Assembly: GCA_021848545.1 (NCBI GenBank)
Contig: JAJZUL010000009.1
Span: forward strand, 1 to 64,000
Length of the DNA stretch: 64,000 bases
Direction of reading: 5' to 3'
DNA from: Pseudomonadota bacterium
GTDB taxonomy: Bacteria; Pseudomonadota; Alphaproteobacteria; Rhodospirillales; Magnetospirillaceae
The first letter of the stretch is position 1, and every line of letters starts with the position of its first letter. The notes beneath the pieces were generated by a model. That model was not told the DNA's origin. It was given only the letters and a program-made list of their open reading frames with translations, and did not search any database. Shown one piece after another: positions 48,144 through 59,060 of the stretch. Both the position numbers and the translations under genes were made by a program.

Positions 48144-49587
48144 CACGCCCGTGACCCGCATCGTCGACGGTCTGGAACTGACCGGCCTGACCGCCGATTC
48201 GCGCAAGGTGCGGCCCGGCGCCCTGTTCGCCGCCCTGCCCGGCGGCACCCTCGACGGGCGCGCCTTCATCGCCGACGCCGTGGCCCGGGGCGCCGTCGCC
48301 ATTCTGGCGCCGGAGGGAACGACCCTCGGCGACACCACCGTCCGTCTGATCACCGATGCCGATCCCCGGCGCCGATTCGCCTTGATGGCCGCCGCCTTCC
48401 ACGGGCGCCAGCCCTTGGTGATGGCGGCGGTGACCGGCACCAACGGCAAGACCTCGACCGCCGATTTCACCCGCCAGATCTGGCAGACGCTGGGCGTGAA
48501 CGCCGCCTCCATCGGCACTTTGGGAATCATCGCCCCCGGCCGGCCGGGCGGCGGCGGTCTGACCACCCCCGACCCGGAAGCGTTGATGGCCGAACTGGCG
48601 GAATTGGCCGATGCGGGAATCGACCATGCCTGCATCGAGGCCTCCAGCCACGGCCTCGACCAGCGCCGCCTGGACGGCGTGCGGGTCACGGCCGCCGCCT
48701 TCACCAACCTTACCCGCGACCATCTCGATTATCACGGCGACATGGAACGCTATGCCCAGGCCAAGCTGCGTCTGTTCTCGGACGTGCTGGTCCCGCAGGG
48801 AACCGCGATCATCAATGCCGACCAGCCTTTGGCCGAGCGGATCGCCGCCGCCGCCCGCGGCCGCCGGATCCTGACCTATGGCCGCGCCGGCCGCGATTTG
48901 CGCCTGATCGAAGCGGCGCCCACCCTGGCCGGCCAAACCCTGACCCTGGAAATCCTGGGCAAGACCCATACCGTCCAATTGCCCCTGGCCGGCGCCTTCC
49001 AGGCCGCCAACGTTCTGGCCGCCCTGGGTCTGGTCGTGGCCACCGGAACCGATACGCAAGCGGCCCTGGCCGCCATCGAGCGGTTGAAAGGCGTCCCCGG
49101 ACGCCTGCATCTGGCCGCCCGGCATCGGTCGGGAGCGCCGATCTATGTGGATTACGCCCATACCCCCGACGCGCTGGATACCGTTCTGCAAGCCTTGCGT
49201 CCCCATGTGGGGGGCGGCGGCCGGCTGGTGGTGGTGTTCGGCTGCGGCGGCGACCGCGATGCCGGCAAGCGTCCGGAAATGGGCGCCATCGCCGGCCTGC
49301 GCGCCGACCGGGTGATCGTCACCGACGACAATCCCCGCACCGAGGACCCGGCATCGATCCGCGACGCCATCCTGGCCGCCTGCCCCGCCGCCCTGGAAAT
49401 CGGCGACCGGGCCGCGGCCATCCGCCGGGCGGTGGCGGAACTGGGACCCCGCGACGTGCTGGTGGTGGCCGGCAAGGGCCACGAACGCGGCCAGATCGTC
49501 GGCGACAAGATTTTGCCCTTCGACGATGCCGAACAGGTCCGGCTGGCCGTGGCCGAGAACGAAGCGAATTGGGAGCACGAGCGATGA
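48127..49587 (+). CDS. murE: UDP-MurNAc-tripeptide synthetase MurE
   Basis: 486-residue Mur ligase that adds meso-diaminopimelate: the DNPR signature of DAP-adding enzymes is in VTDDNPRTEDP (about residues 399-409). ATP loop TGTNGKTST near 102-110. GGAGGG precedes the ATG 48127, which lies inside the end of ftsI. Its stop overlaps murF by 4 bp. Confidence 0.97.
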   Translation: MSPPTDTPVTRIVDGLELTGLTADSRKVRPGALFAALPGGTLDGRAFIADAVARGAVAILAPEGTTLGDTTVRLITDADPRRRFALMAAAFHGRQPLVMAAVTGTNGKTSTADFTRQIWQTLGVNAASIGTLGIIAPGRPGGGGLTTPDPEALMAELAELADAGIDHACIEASSHGLDQRRLDGVRVTAAAFTNLTRDHLDYHGDMERYAQAKLRLFSDVLVPQGTAIINADQPLAERIAAAARGRRILTYGRAGRDLRLIEAAPTLAGQTLTLEILGKTHTVQLPLAGAFQAANVLAALGLVVATGTDTQAALAAIERLKGVPGRLHLAARHRSGAPIYVDYAHTPDALDTVLQALRPHVGGGGRLVVVFGCGGDRDAGKRPEMGAIAGLRADRVIVTDDNPRTEDPASIRDAILAACPAALEIGDRAAAIRRAVAELGPRDVLVVAGKGHERGQIVGDKILPFDDAEQVRLAVAENEANWEHER

Positions 49588-51014
49588 CCGCGCCCCTGTG
49601 GACCGCCCGCGACGCCATGACCGCCACCGGCGGCCGCCTCGACGGCCCGGCCTGGACGGCGTCGGGCATCTCCATCGACAGCCGCACCGTCGCGCCGGGC
49701 GATCTGTTCGTCGCCATCGCCGGCCCCAACCATGACGGCCACGACCATGTCGGCGCGGCCCTGGCCGGCGGTGCCGCCGCCGCCATGGTCCATCGCCGTC
49801 CGCCGGGGTTGGACGCCGACGCGCCGCTGCTGACGGTCACCGACACCGTGCGCGGCCTGGAAGGGCTGGCCGTCGCCGCCCGCGCCCGCACCCGCGCCCG
49901 CATCGCCGCCGTCACCGGGTCGGTGGGCAAGACCGGCACCAAGGAGATGCTGCGCCTGGTCCTGGCCGAACACGGGGCGACCCACGCCACCCAGGGCAAT
50001 CTCAACAATCATTGGGGCGCGCCTTTGTCCCTGGCCCGCATGCCCACCGGATCGGCCTATGCGGTGTTCGAACTGGGCATGAACCATCCCGGCGAAATCG
50101 CGCCGCTTTCGCGTCTGGTCCGGCCCCATGTGGCGGTGATCACCGCCATCGAAGCGGTTCATATCGAATTCTTCGCCAGCACCGCCGACATCGCCGACGC
50201 CAAGGCGGAAATCTTCTTGGGCGTGGAGCCGGGCGGCATCGCCATCCTGCCCGCCGATTCGCCCCATTTCGAACGATTGGCCGGGGCCGCCCGCGCCGCC
50301 GGCATCGAAACGATCCTCGGCTTCGGCACCGGCACGGATGCCGACGCCCGGCTGATCGCCTGCGAGATCGAGCCCGATCGCACCCATGCCCGCGCCGAGA
50401 TTTCGGGCCGGTCCATCGATTTCCACGTCGGAATGGCCGGGCGTCATTGGGCAAACAACGCCCTGGCGGTGCTGCTGGCCGCCCAGGCGCTGGGAATCGA
50501 GCCCGGACGCGCCGCCCCGGCCCTGGCCGCCATGCGCCCGCCGGCGGGGCGGGGCAGCCGCCATGTTTTGGCCTGGGGCGCGGGAGAAATCACCGTCATC
50601 GACGAAAGCTACAACGCCAGCCCCGCCTCGATGCGGGCCGCCCTGGCCACCCTGGCCGCCTTCCGCCCGTCCAAAGGCGGACGGCGGGTGGCGGTGCTGG
50701 GCGACATGCTGGAACTGGGAGCGCAAGGCCCGGACGCCCATGCCGCCCTGGCGACGACGGCGATCGAGGCCGGCATCGATCTGGTTTTCACCGCCGGTCC
50801 GCTGATGGCCGGTCTGCGCGAAGCGTTGCCGGCCGGACGCAGCGGCGGACACGGCGCCGATGCGGACGCGCTGGCGCCGCTGGTGGTGGCGGGAGTCGAA
50901 CCGGGCGACGTGGTGATGGTGAAGGGGTCGGCGGGAAGTCGGATGAGCCGGGTGGTCGCCGCGTTGCGCCAGAAATCGGGGTCCGCGAAAGACGTGGGGG
51001 ACAATGCTCTATAA
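49584..51014 (+). CDS. murF: UDP-MurNAc-tripeptide D-Ala-D-Ala ligase MurF
   Basis: 476-residue Mur ligase adding D-Ala-D-Ala. ATP loop [12 protein letters not shown] near residue 112, then NLNNHWGAP and [10 protein letters not shown], typical of MurF. ATGA overlap with murE; the end overlaps mraY by 11 bp. Confidence 0.97.
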   Translation: MTAPLWTARDAMTATGGRLDGPAWTASGISIDSRTVAPGDLFVAIAGPNHDGHDHVGAALAGGAAAAMVHRRPPGLDADAPLLTVTDTVRGLEGLAVAARARTRARIAAVTGSVGKTGTKEMLRLVLAEHGATHATQGNLNNHWGAPLSLARMPTGSAYAVFELGMNHPGEIAPLSRLVRPHVAVITAIEAVHIEFFASTADIADAKAEIFLGVEPGGIAILPADSPHFERLAGAARAAGIETILGFGTGTDADARLIACEIEPDRTHARAEISGRSIDFHVGMAGRHWANNALAVLLAAQALGIEPGRAAPALAAMRPPAGRGSRHVLAWGAGEITVIDESYNASPASMRAALATLAAFRPSKGGRRVAVLGDMLELGAQGPDAHAALATTAIEAGIDLVFTAGPLMAGLREALPAGRSGGHGADADALAPLVVAGVEPGDVVMVKGSAGSRMSRVVAALRQKSGSAKDVGDNAL

Positions 51015-52092
51015 CCTGCTCTATCCGCTTTCGAGCGAGATATCGGTCTTCAACCTGTTCAGATATCTGACCTTCCGCACCGGGGGGGCGGTACTGACCG
51101 CGCTGGTGGTGGCCTTCGTCATCGGCCCGTGGCTGATCCGATGGCTGAAGACCTGGCAGGGCCAGGGCCAGCCCATCCGTACCGACGGCCCCGAAGGCCA
51201 CATCCTGACCAAGAAGGGAACCCCCACCATGGGCGGGTTCCTGATTTTGATCGCCATGGCGATCTCGACCCTGTTGTGGGCCGATCTGCGCGACCATTAC
51301 GTCTGGATCACTTTGCTGGTCACCCTGAGCTACGGCCTGGTGGGCTTTCTCGACGATTTCCTCAAGGTCTCGAAGCGCAATCCCAAGGGCCTGCCCGGCA
51401 AGACCAAGCTGATCTTCCAGATCGTCATCGGCTGCGTCGCCGCCTATTGGGTGATGAGGGTCCAGCCGGTCTCGCTGTCGGGGGCGCTGGCCGTGCCCTT
51501 CCTCAAACATCTGCTGCTGCAATTGGGCTGGTTCTTCATCCCCTTCGCCGCCCTGGTCATCGTCGGCGCGTCGAACGCCGTCAACCTGACCGACGGGCTG
51601 GACGGGCTGGCCATCGTGCCGGTGATGATCGCCGCCGGCGTGTTCTCGCTGATCGCCTATCTGGTCGGCCACGCCTTCTTCGCCAATTACCTGCAGCTCC
51701 ATTACGTGCCCGGCGCCGGCGAGCTGGCGGTGGTGTGCGGCGCCCTGATCGGCGGCGGCCTCGGTTTCCTGTGGTTCAACGCGCCCCCGGCGATGGTGTT
51801 CATGGGCGACACCGGCAGTCTGGCCATGGGCGGCGCGCTGGGGACCATCGCGGTGATCACCAAGCACGAGCTGGTGCTGGCCATCGTCGGCGGCCTGTTC
51901 GTCCTGGAAACGGTTTCCGTCATCGTCCAGGTCCTGTCCTACAAATTGACCGGCCGGCGGGTGTTCCGCATGGCGCCGCTTCACCACCATTTCGAAAAGA
52001 AGGGCTGGGCCGAACCCACCATCGTCATCCGGTTCTGGATCATCGCCTGCATCCTGGCGCTGGTCGGCCTGTCCACGTTGAAATTGCGGTGA
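51004..52092 (+). CDS. mraY: Phospho-MurNAc-pentapeptide transferase MraY
   Basis: 362-residue inner-membrane enzyme making lipid I on undecaprenyl phosphate. About ten membrane helices; the Asp-rich FLDDFLK and [10 protein letters not shown] motifs and the cytosolic HHHFEKKGW motif are intact. Ends 7 bp before murD. Confidence 0.98.
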   Translation: MLYNLLYPLSSEISVFNLFRYLTFRTGGAVLTALVVAFVIGPWLIRWLKTWQGQGQPIRTDGPEGHILTKKGTPTMGGFLILIAMAISTLLWADLRDHYVWITLLVTLSYGLVGFLDDFLKVSKRNPKGLPGKTKLIFQIVIGCVAAYWVMRVQPVSLSGALAVPFLKHLLLQLGWFFIPFAALVIVGASNAVNLTDGLDGLAIVPVMIAAGVFSLIAYLVGHAFFANYLQLHYVPGAGELAVVCGALIGGGLGFLWFNAPPAMVFMGDTGSLAMGGALGTIAVITKHELVLAIVGGLFVLETVSVIVQVLSYKLTGRRVFRMAPLHHHFEKKGWAEPTIVIRFWIIACILALVGLSTLKLR

Positions 52093-52099
52093 GGCCGGC

Positions 52100-53473
52100 A
52101 TGATCGACACGCCCTTCCTTGCCGGAAAGACCGTCGCGATGATGGGGCTGGGCCGTTCGGGCCTGGCCACCGCCGACGCGCTTGTCCGGTCGGGAGCGCG
52201 AGTGCTGGCCTGGGACGACAACGATGCCGCCCGCGCCGCCGCGGCGGCGCGCGATCTGGAAATTGTCGATCTCGGCGCCGTCGATTTCTCCACAATCGAT
52301 CTGCTGGTGTGGAGCCCGGGCATCCCCCATACCCATCCCAGCCCCCATCCCATCGCCATCCGCGCGCGGATGGCCGATGTTCCCCTGGTCTGCGACATCG
52401 ATCTGCTGGCCCGGGCCCGACCCGCCGCCCGCGTATTGGCCATCACCGGCACCAATGGCAAATCCACCGCGACCACCCTGCTGGCCCATGTGCTGGCGGT
52501 GGCCGGTCATCCGGTATCGGCCGGCGGCAATCTCGGCATTCCGGCCCTGGCCATGGCCGACCCCGGACCCCGGGGCCGCTTCGTGCTGGAACTGTCCTCG
52601 TACCAGCTCGAACTGGCGCCGTCCCTGGCGCTGACGGGCGCCGCCCTGCTCAACATCTCCCCCGATCATCTCGGCCGCCATGGCGGCATGGCCGGTTACG
52701 TGGCGGCCAAACGGCTGCTGTTCGACCGCTTGCGCCCGACCGGCGCCGCAATCATCGGAATCGACGATTCCCATACCGCCGGCATCGCCCGCGATCTGGA
52801 GGCTCACGGCCGCGCACCGATCCGGATTTCCGCCTCCCGCCGGCTGGAGGCCGGGATCAGCGCCCCCGACGGCATTTTGCTTGAAGACGGACGGGAAATC
52901 CTGGATTTGACCGGCCTGGAGCGCCTGCCCGGCCGCCACAACTGGCAGAATGTCTGCGCCGTCTACGCCATGGCCCGCGCCGAAGGGTTGACGCCCGAGA
53001 CCATCGCGAGCGCCCTGGCGACCTATCCCGGTCTGGCCCATCGCCAGGAACGGGTGGCGACCATCGGCAAGGTCGCCTATGTCAACGATTCCAAGGCCAC
53101 CAACGCCGATGCCGCCGAAAAGGCCCTGGTCTGCTACGACCGCATCTATTGGATCGCCGGCGGCCGCGCCAAGGAAGGCGGCATCCAGGCGCTGGCCCCC
53201 CATTTCCCGCGCATCCGGCACGCCTTCCTGATCGGCGAGGCCGCCGACGTCTTCGCCGCCACCCTGGGGCCGCAGGTCCCCCACAGCCTGTGCGGCACCC
53301 TGGACGCGGCCGTCGCCGCCGCCCACGCCATGGCCCAGGCCGATCCGGCCGGCGGCGTGGTACTGCTGTCGCCGGCCGCCGCGTCGTGGGACCAGTTCGC
53401 CAATTTCGAACAACGCGGCGACCATTTTCGCGATCTGGCCCGCGCCCTGGCGGAACGGGGGGCGGCGCCATGA
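52100..53473 (+). CDS. murD: UDP-MurNAc-L-Ala-D-Glu ligase MurD
   Basis: 457-residue Mur ligase adding D-glutamate. N-terminal MGLGRSGLAT, ATP loop TGTNGKSTAT (about residues 116-125), VNDSKATNADAAEKAL in the C-terminal half. Stop overlaps ftsW by 4 bp (ATGA). Confidence 0.97.
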   Translation: MIDTPFLAGKTVAMMGLGRSGLATADALVRSGARVLAWDDNDAARAAAAARDLEIVDLGAVDFSTIDLLVWSPGIPHTHPSPHPIAIRARMADVPLVCDIDLLARARPAARVLAITGTNGKSTATTLLAHVLAVAGHPVSAGGNLGIPALAMADPGPRGRFVLELSSYQLELAPSLALTGAALLNISPDHLGRHGGMAGYVAAKRLLFDRLRPTGAAIIGIDDSHTAGIARDLEAHGRAPIRISASRRLEAGISAPDGILLEDGREILDLTGLERLPGRHNWQNVCAVYAMARAEGLTPETIASALATYPGLAHRQERVATIGKVAYVNDSKATNADAAEKALVCYDRIYWIAGGRAKEGGIQALAPHFPRIRHAFLIGEAADVFAATLGPQVPHSLCGTLDAAVAAAHAMAQADPAGGVVLLSPAAASWDQFANFEQRGDHFRDLARALAERGAAP

Positions 53474-54591
53474 GCTTCGAACGCACCGACACCTCGACTC
53501 TGGGCCGCTGGTGGTGGACCGTGGACCGCCTGTCCCTGGGCGCGATGATCCTGTTGATCGGCATCGGCATGGTGCTGACCTTCTCGGCCAGCCCGGCGGT
53601 GGCGGTGCGTTTCGGCCTCGGCCCCTATCATTTCGTCAAGCGCCAGCTCATCTTCGGCTTCCCGGCGATGCTGGTGCTGGCCGGCGCCTCGCTGTTGACG
53701 CCGCTTCAGGTGCGGCGCCTGTCGGCGATCGGCGTGATGGCGTCGGTGATGATGATGGTGGTGGTGCTGGTCATCGGCTCGGATATCGGCGGCGCCGCCC
53801 GCTGGCTGACCCTCGCCGGCCTGTCGATCCAGCCTTCGGAATTCTTCAAGCCCACCTTCGCGGTGGTGATCGCCTGGATGTTCTCCGAGGCCCGCCTCCA
53901 TCCCGGTTTTCCCGGCCGCCAGATCGCCACCGCCCTGCTCGCCCTGGGGGCCGTGCTGCTGCTGGCCGAACCCGACGTGGGCCAGACCCTGATCATTTCC
54001 GGCATCTGGGGCATCGAATTCTTTCTGGCCGGCCTGCCGCTGGTGATGGTGGGCGTCCTGATCCTTTTGGGCGCGGCCGGGGCGGTCGGCGCCTATTTCG
54101 CCTTCCATCACGTCCAGGTCCGGGTCGCCCATTTCTTCGACCCCAGGGCCGATGGCTCCTATCAGGTGATCACCGCCTTGAAGGCCATCCACCATGGCGG
54201 CCTGTTCGGGGTCGGCCCCGGCGAGGGCCGTCTCAAGCTGATCCTGCCCGACGCCCACACCGATTTCATCCTGGCGGTGGCCGGCGAGGAATTCGGCGTG
54301 CTGGTCTGCGTGGCGGTGATCGCCCTGTTCGCCCTGGTGGTGGTGCGCGGCCTGTCGCGCCTGAACCGCGAGGACAATCTGTTCATCGTGCTGGCGGCGT
54401 CGGGCCTGTTCTCGCAATTCGGCCTGGAAGCCATCGTCAACATGGCCACCACCCTGCGGCTGATGCCGGCCAAGGGCATGACCCTTCCCTTCATCTCCTA
54501 TGGCGGTTCGTCGACGGTGGGGATGGCCCTGGCCATGGGCATGGCGCTGGCGCTGACCCGCACCCGCTATCCGGCGGAGGGCGCATCATGA
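53470..54591 (+). CDS. ftsW: Septal glycosyltransferase FtsW (SEDS)
   Basis: 373-residue, ten-helix SEDS polymerase partner of FtsI. The catalytic-region Asp is in [11 protein letters not shown], and the family end PFISYGGSS is present. ATG 53470 overlaps the murD stop; the frame is open upstream only as a shadow of murD. Confidence 0.97.
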   Translation: MSFERTDTSTLGRWWWTVDRLSLGAMILLIGIGMVLTFSASPAVAVRFGLGPYHFVKRQLIFGFPAMLVLAGASLLTPLQVRRLSAIGVMASVMMMVVVLVIGSDIGGAARWLTLAGLSIQPSEFFKPTFAVVIAWMFSEARLHPGFPGRQIATALLALGAVLLLAEPDVGQTLIISGIWGIEFFLAGLPLVMVGVLILLGAAGAVGAYFAFHHVQVRVAHFFDPRADGSYQVITALKAIHHGGLFGVGPGEGRLKLILPDAHTDFILAVAGEEFGVLVCVAVIALFALVVVRGLSRLNREDNLFIVLAASGLFSQFGLEAIVNMATTLRLMPAKGMTLPFISYGGSSTVGMALAMGMALALTRTRYPAEGAS

Positions 54592-55700
54592 CCCACGGGT
54601 TGATCGCTCTCGCCGCCGGCGGCACCGGCGGCCACGTCTTCCCCGCCGAGGCTCTGGCCGACCAGCTCATCGCCCGCGGCCACCGGCTGGTACTGATCAC
54701 CGACCGGCGCGGCCAGACCTATGGCGGCACGCTGGGCAGTCTCGACACCTATCGGGTGGCAGCCGGCGGCATCGCCGGGCGCGGCCCGCTGGCCAAGATC
54801 AAGGCCCTGGTCGAACTGGGAATCGGCGTCCTTCAGGCGCGACGCCTGCTGCGGCGCCTGGCGCCGGCCGCCGTCATCGGATTCGGCGGCTATGCCTCGC
54901 TGCCGGCCATGGTGGCCGCCATCCTGTTGGGCCTGCCCACCGCCATCCACGAACAGAACGCGGTGCTGGGCCGCGCCAATCGCCTGCTGGCCGGCCGGGT
55001 GCGGCGCATCGCCATCTCGTTCGCCGACGTCGCCCATACCGCCCATCTCGCCGACCGCATGGTGCCGGTGGGCATGCCGGTGCGCGCCGCGATCGCCGCC
55101 CTGGCGGACGGCGCCTACGCCCCGCCCGAAACCGACGGCCCCATCCGCCTGCTGGTGCTGGGCGGCAGCCAGGGCGCGCGCATCCTGTCCGAGGTGGTGC
55201 CGGCCGCGCTGGCCCGCCTGCCCGAGCCTTTGCGCCGACGCCTGACGGTCAGCCAGCAATGCCGGCCCGAGGATCTGGAAAAAGTGCGCGCCGCCTATGG
55301 GCGAAGCGGCATCGACGCCGATCTCGCCAGCTTTTTCGACGACGTGCCCGCCCGCATGGCCGGCGCCCATCTGGCCATCGCCCGGGCCGGCGCCTCGACG
55401 GTGGCCGAGCTTCTGGCGCTGGGCCGCCCCGCCATCCTGGTGCCCTATCCCTTCGCCATCGACGACCACCAGACCGCCAACGCCACCGCCGTGGCCGCCA
55501 CCGGAGCCGCCTGGGCCGTGCCCCAGACCGACTTCACCCCCGAAACCCTGGCCGGGCGCCTGACCGCCCTGTTCGAAACCCCCGCATTGCTGGCCGAGGC
55601 GGCCGCTCGCGCCAAGGCTTCGGGCCATCCCGACGCCGCCCGCGATCTCGCCGATCTCGTCGCCCGCCTGCCCGCCGACCCGAAGGAGCCCCAATCATGA
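54588..55700 (+). CDS. murG: Lipid II synthase MurG
   Basis: 370-residue GT28 glycosyltransferase adding GlcNAc to lipid I at the inner face of the membrane. Gly-rich loops [12 protein letters not shown] (about residues 7-18) and [11 protein letters not shown], and the donor-site HQ-containing [12 protein letters not shown] overlaps with ftsW and murC. Confidence 0.97.
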   Translation: MTHGLIALAAGGTGGHVFPAEALADQLIARGHRLVLITDRRGQTYGGTLGSLDTYRVAAGGIAGRGPLAKIKALVELGIGVLQARRLLRRLAPAAVIGFGGYASLPAMVAAILLGLPTAIHEQNAVLGRANRLLAGRVRRIAISFADVAHTAHLADRMVPVGMPVRAAIAALADGAYAPPETDGPIRLLVLGGSQGARILSEVVPAALARLPEPLRRRLTVSQQCRPEDLEKVRAAYGRSGIDADLASFFDDVPARMAGAHLAIARAGASTVAELLALGRPAILVPYPFAIDDHQTANATAVAATGAAWAVPQTDFTPETLAGRLTALFETPALLAEAAARAKASGHPDAARDLADLVARLPADPKEPQS

Positions 55701-57130
55701 GGACGATGCCGCTTTCCATCGGCGCCATCCATTTCGTCGGCATCGGCGGCATCGGCATGTCGGGCATCGCCGAGGTCATGCACAATCTCGGCTATACGGT
55801 CCAGGGCTCGGACATCACTGATAACGTCAATGTCGCCCGCCTGCGCCAGAAGGGCATTCCCGTCGCCATCGGCCACAAGGCCGACAATCTCGGCGATGCC
55901 CGGGTGGTGGTGGTGTCGTCGGCGGTGAAGGCCGACAACGCGGAACTGGTGGCCGCCCGCGCCCGTCTGGTGCCGGTGGTGCGCCGCGCCGAAATGCTGG
56001 CCGAATTGATGCGCCTGAAGACCGCCATCGCCGTCGGCGGCACCCATGGCAAGACCACCACCACCTCGATGATCGCCGCCCTCCTGGACGCGGCCGAGCT
56101 GGACCCCACCGTCATCAACGGCGGCATCATCAACGCCTACGGCACCAATGCCCGGCTGGGGGCCTCGGACTGGATGGTGGTGGAGGCCGACGAGTCCGAC
56201 GGCAGCTTCGTCAAGCTGCCGGCCACCGCGGCGATCGTCACCAATATCGATCCCGAGCACATGGATTATTACGGGACCATCGACCGTTTGCGCGACGCCT
56301 TCCGCGCCTTCGTCGAGAACGTTCCCTTCTACGGGTTCGCCTGTCTGTGCATCGACCACCCGGAAGTCCAGGCGCTGATCCCCAAGGTTCTGGATCGCAA
56401 GATCGTCACTTACGGCTTCAGCCCCCAGGCCCTGGTCCGCGCCGTCGATCTGACCATGGGGCCGGACGGCGCCCGCTACGACGTGGTGCTGACCGACCGC
56501 ATCACTCGGGCCACCCGCACCATCAGCGGCCTGCGCCTGCCCATGGTCGGCGAGCACAATGTGCTGAATTCCCTGGCGGCGGTGGCCGTGGCCGGGGAAT
56601 TGGGCTTGTCCGACGACGTGCTGAAGCGCGCTCTGGCCGGTTTCGAAGGCGTCAAGCGCCGCTTCACCCGCACCGGAACCGCCCACGGCATCACAATCAT
56701 CGACGATTACGGCCACCATCCCGTGGAAATCGCCGCGGTGCTGAAGGCGGCGCGCAGCGCGGTCGGCGCCGGCAACGTGGTGGCCGTCGTCCAGCCCCAT
56801 CGCTACAGCCGGCTGGCCGATCTGTTCGACCAGTTCTGCACCTGTTTCAACGATGCCGACACGGTGATCGTCGCCGACGTCTATGCCGCCGGCGAAACCC
56901 CCATCGCCGGCATCGACAAGGAAGCGCTGATCCGCGGCCTTCAGGAACACGGCCACCGTTCGGTGCTGGCCTTGTCCGAACCGGCGGCCCTGGCGCCGCT
57001 GGTCGCCGCCACGGCGCGGGCCGGCGATCTGGTGGTCTGTCTGGGCGCGGGCACCGTCACCGCCTGGGCCAACGCCCTGCCCGCCGAACTGGCGGCTCTG
57101 CCGGCCCCCGGCCAATGCGGCGCGTCATGA
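55697..57130 (+). CDS. murC: UDP-MurNAc-L-alanine ligase MurC
   Basis: 477-residue Mur ligase that adds the first amino acid. [15 protein letters not shown] at residues 13-27, ATP loop [12 protein letters not shown] near 114-125 and EADESDGSF near 160. Start at 55697; the second Met four codons on is possible. ATGA overlaps both sides. Confidence 0.97.
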   Translation: MRTMPLSIGAIHFVGIGGIGMSGIAEVMHNLGYTVQGSDITDNVNVARLRQKGIPVAIGHKADNLGDARVVVVSSAVKADNAELVAARARLVPVVRRAEMLAELMRLKTAIAVGGTHGKTTTTSMIAALLDAAELDPTVINGGIINAYGTNARLGASDWMVVEADESDGSFVKLPATAAIVTNIDPEHMDYYGTIDRLRDAFRAFVENVPFYGFACLCIDHPEVQALIPKVLDRKIVTYGFSPQALVRAVDLTMGPDGARYDVVLTDRITRATRTISGLRLPMVGEHNVLNSLAAVAVAGELGLSDDVLKRALAGFEGVKRRFTRTGTAHGITIIDDYGHHPVEIAAVLKAARSAVGAGNVVAVVQPHRYSRLADLFDQFCTCFNDADTVIVADVYAAGETPIAGIDKEALIRGLQEHGHRSVLALSEPAALAPLVAATARAGDLVVCLGAGTVTAWANALPAELAALPAPGQCGAS

Positions 57131-58143
57131 CCGCAACCGCTTCCCATTGGAGCGAGCGTTTGCCGCCGGTGCGCGGACGGATCAACCGCGCCGCCCCCCT
57201 GGGCGGGCTGACCTGGTTCCGGGTCGGCGGCGTCGCCGAACTGCTGTTCCGCCCCGCCGACGTCGAGGATCTGGCGACGGTTCTGGCCGCCCTGCCCGCC
57301 GAGGTCCCGGTGACGGTGATCGGTACCGGCTCCAACGTTCTGGTGCGCGATGGCGGCGTGCCGGGTCTGGTGGTCCGTCTGGCCGGTCCCTTCGCCGGCG
57401 TCGCGGTCGAGGGCGAGGCGATCGTCGCCGGCGCCGCCGCCCTGGATCTGACCGTTTCCATGACCGCGCTGGAAGCCGGCATCGCCGGGCTGGAATTCCT
57501 GTCGGGGATTCCGGGGACCATCGGCGGCGCGCTGCGCATGAATGCCGGGGCCTATGGCGGCGACATGAAGGGCGTGACCCGCGAAGCCACGGCGCTGGAC
57601 CGGTCCGGCCGCATCCAGGTGGTGAGCGCCGCCGATCTCGGTTTCGGTTATCGGTCATGCGGCGTGCCCGAGGACTGGATCTTTCTGTCGGCCGGATTGA
57701 AGGGCGTGCCCGGCGACGGCGAGGACATCGCCCGGCGCATGGCCGACATCCGCCGCAATCGCGACGAATCCCAGCCCGTCCGCACCCGCACCGGCGGTTC
57801 GACCTTCGCCAATCCCGATCCGGCCCTGTCAGGGGGGTTGCGGGCCTGGGAACTGATCGACCGCGCCGGCTGCCGGGGCCTCAAGCGCGGCGGCGCCATG
57901 GTCAGCGAGAAGCATTGCAATTTCCTGGTCAATACCGGCGACGCCACCGCCGTCGATATCGAGGATCTGGGTGAAGAGGTCCGCCGGCGGGTGAAGGAGA
58001 CCAGCGGCATCGAGCTTCATTGGGAAATCCGCCGCATTGGTCAGCGCGGCTCCGCCGCGAAAACCAATGATTCTGGCTCCGCCGCGAAAACCAATGATTC
58101 TGGCTCCGCCGCGAAAACCAATAATCCGGGAGAGGCCAAATGA
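57127..58143 (+). CDS. murB: UDP-N-acetylenolpyruvoylglucosamine reductase MurB, repeat-bearing tail
   Basis: 338-residue FAD enzyme making UDP-MurNAc (type II form, without the extra Tyr loop). FAD-binding [14 protein letters not shown] and [18 protein letters not shown], and the catalytic Ser in TGGSTFANP and Glu near the end are present. The C-terminus carries an unusual 27-residue addition of three GSAAKTN-type repeats coded by a 27-bp tandem repeat, not part of the family fold. Confidence 0.96.
   Translation: MTATASHWSERLPPVRGRINRAAPLGGLTWFRVGGVAELLFRPADVEDLATVLAALPAEVPVTVIGTGSNVLVRDGGVPGLVVRLAGPFAGVAVEGEAIVAGAAALDLTVSMTALEAGIAGLEFLSGIPGTIGGALRMNAGAYGGDMKGVTREATALDRSGRIQVVSAADLGFGYRSCGVPEDWIFLSAGLKGVPGDGEDIARRMADIRRNRDESQPVRTRTGGSTFANPDPALSGGLRAWELIDRAGCRGLKRGGAMVSEKHCNFLVNTGDATAVDIEDLGEEVRRRVKETSGIELHWEIRRIGQRGSAAKTNDSGSAAKTNDSGSAAKTNNPGEAK
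58048..58128 (+). repeat. 27-bp tandem repeat at the end of murB
   Basis: Three units (58048-58074, 58075-58101, 58102-58128); the first two are identical, the third differs near its end. Each encodes GSAAKTNDS or a variant. It sits right before the murB-ddl ATGA overlap. Confidence 0.95.
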
Positions 58144-59060
58144 GCCGGCGGGTCACCGTTCTGATGGGGGGCGCCTCGGCCGAGCGCGCGGTGTCGCTGA
58201 ATTCCGGGGCGGCCGCCGCCCGCGCCCTGGAGCGCGCCGGCTATGCGGTCACGGTCCTCGATATCGGCCGCGACCCCGCCCAACTGGCCCGGCGGATCGG
58301 CGAAAGCAAGCCGGACGTGGTGTTCAACGCCCTGCACGGCCGCTTCGGCGAGGATGGCTGCGTCCAGGGCCTGTTGAACATGATGGGGCTGCCCTACACC
58401 CATTCCGGACTTCTGGCCTCGGCGGCGGCCATGGACAAGGCGTTTTCCCGCCGGATCTTCGCCGCGTCCGATATTCCGGTGGCGGCGGGAAAGGTGGTGC
58501 GAAAGGGCGAAATCGAAGGCGACCCCCTGCCCCGGCCCTATGTGGTCAAGCCGCTGAACGAAGGATCGTCGGTGGGCGTCCATATCGTGCGCGCCGGCGA
58601 CGATCGTTCGCCCCTGACCGATTGGCCGTTCGACGGCGACCGGGTGCTGGTCGAGGAATTCGTTCCCGGCCGCGAAATCACCGTGGCGGTGCTGGGCGGC
58701 CGCGCCCTGGGGGCGTTGGAAATCACCTCGGACCGCGGATTCTACGATTACGAGGCCAAATACGCGCCGGGCGGTTCGCGCCATCTGATGCCGGCGCCGC
58801 TGGCCAAAGCCGATTACGACGAAGCCTGCCGGCTGGCGGAAGAGGCCCACCGGGTTCTGGGATGCCGCGGCGTCACCCGCACCGATCTGCGCTATGACGA
58901 CACCGTTCCCGGCCGCCCGCCCCGCCTCCTGGTGCTGGAGATCAACACCCAGCCGGGCATGACCGACACGTCGCTGGTCCCCGAGATCGCCGCCCATGCC
59001 GGCATGGATTTTCCGGCCCTGGTGCATTGGATGGTGGAGAACGCCGCATGCGACGGATGA
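58140..59060 (+). CDS. ddl: D-alanine-D-alanine ligase
   Basis: 306-residue ATP-grasp enzyme making the D-Ala-D-Ala substrate of MurF. Residues MGGASAERAVSLNSG near the start (family HGxxxGEDG-type region follows as NALHGRFGEDGCVQG), YVVKPLNEGSSVGV, and metal-binding EINTQPGMTD near the end. ATGA overlap with murB. Confidence 0.97.
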   Translation: MSRRVTVLMGGASAERAVSLNSGAAAARALERAGYAVTVLDIGRDPAQLARRIGESKPDVVFNALHGRFGEDGCVQGLLNMMGLPYTHSGLLASAAAMDKAFSRRIFAASDIPVAAGKVVRKGEIEGDPLPRPYVVKPLNEGSSVGVHIVRAGDDRSPLTDWPFDGDRVLVEEFVPGREITVAVLGGRALGALEITSDRGFYDYEAKYAPGGSRHLMPAPLAKADYDEACRLAEEAHRVLGCRGVTRTDLRYDDTVPGRPPRLLVLEINTQPGMTDTSLVPEIAAHAGMDFPALVHWMVENAACDG

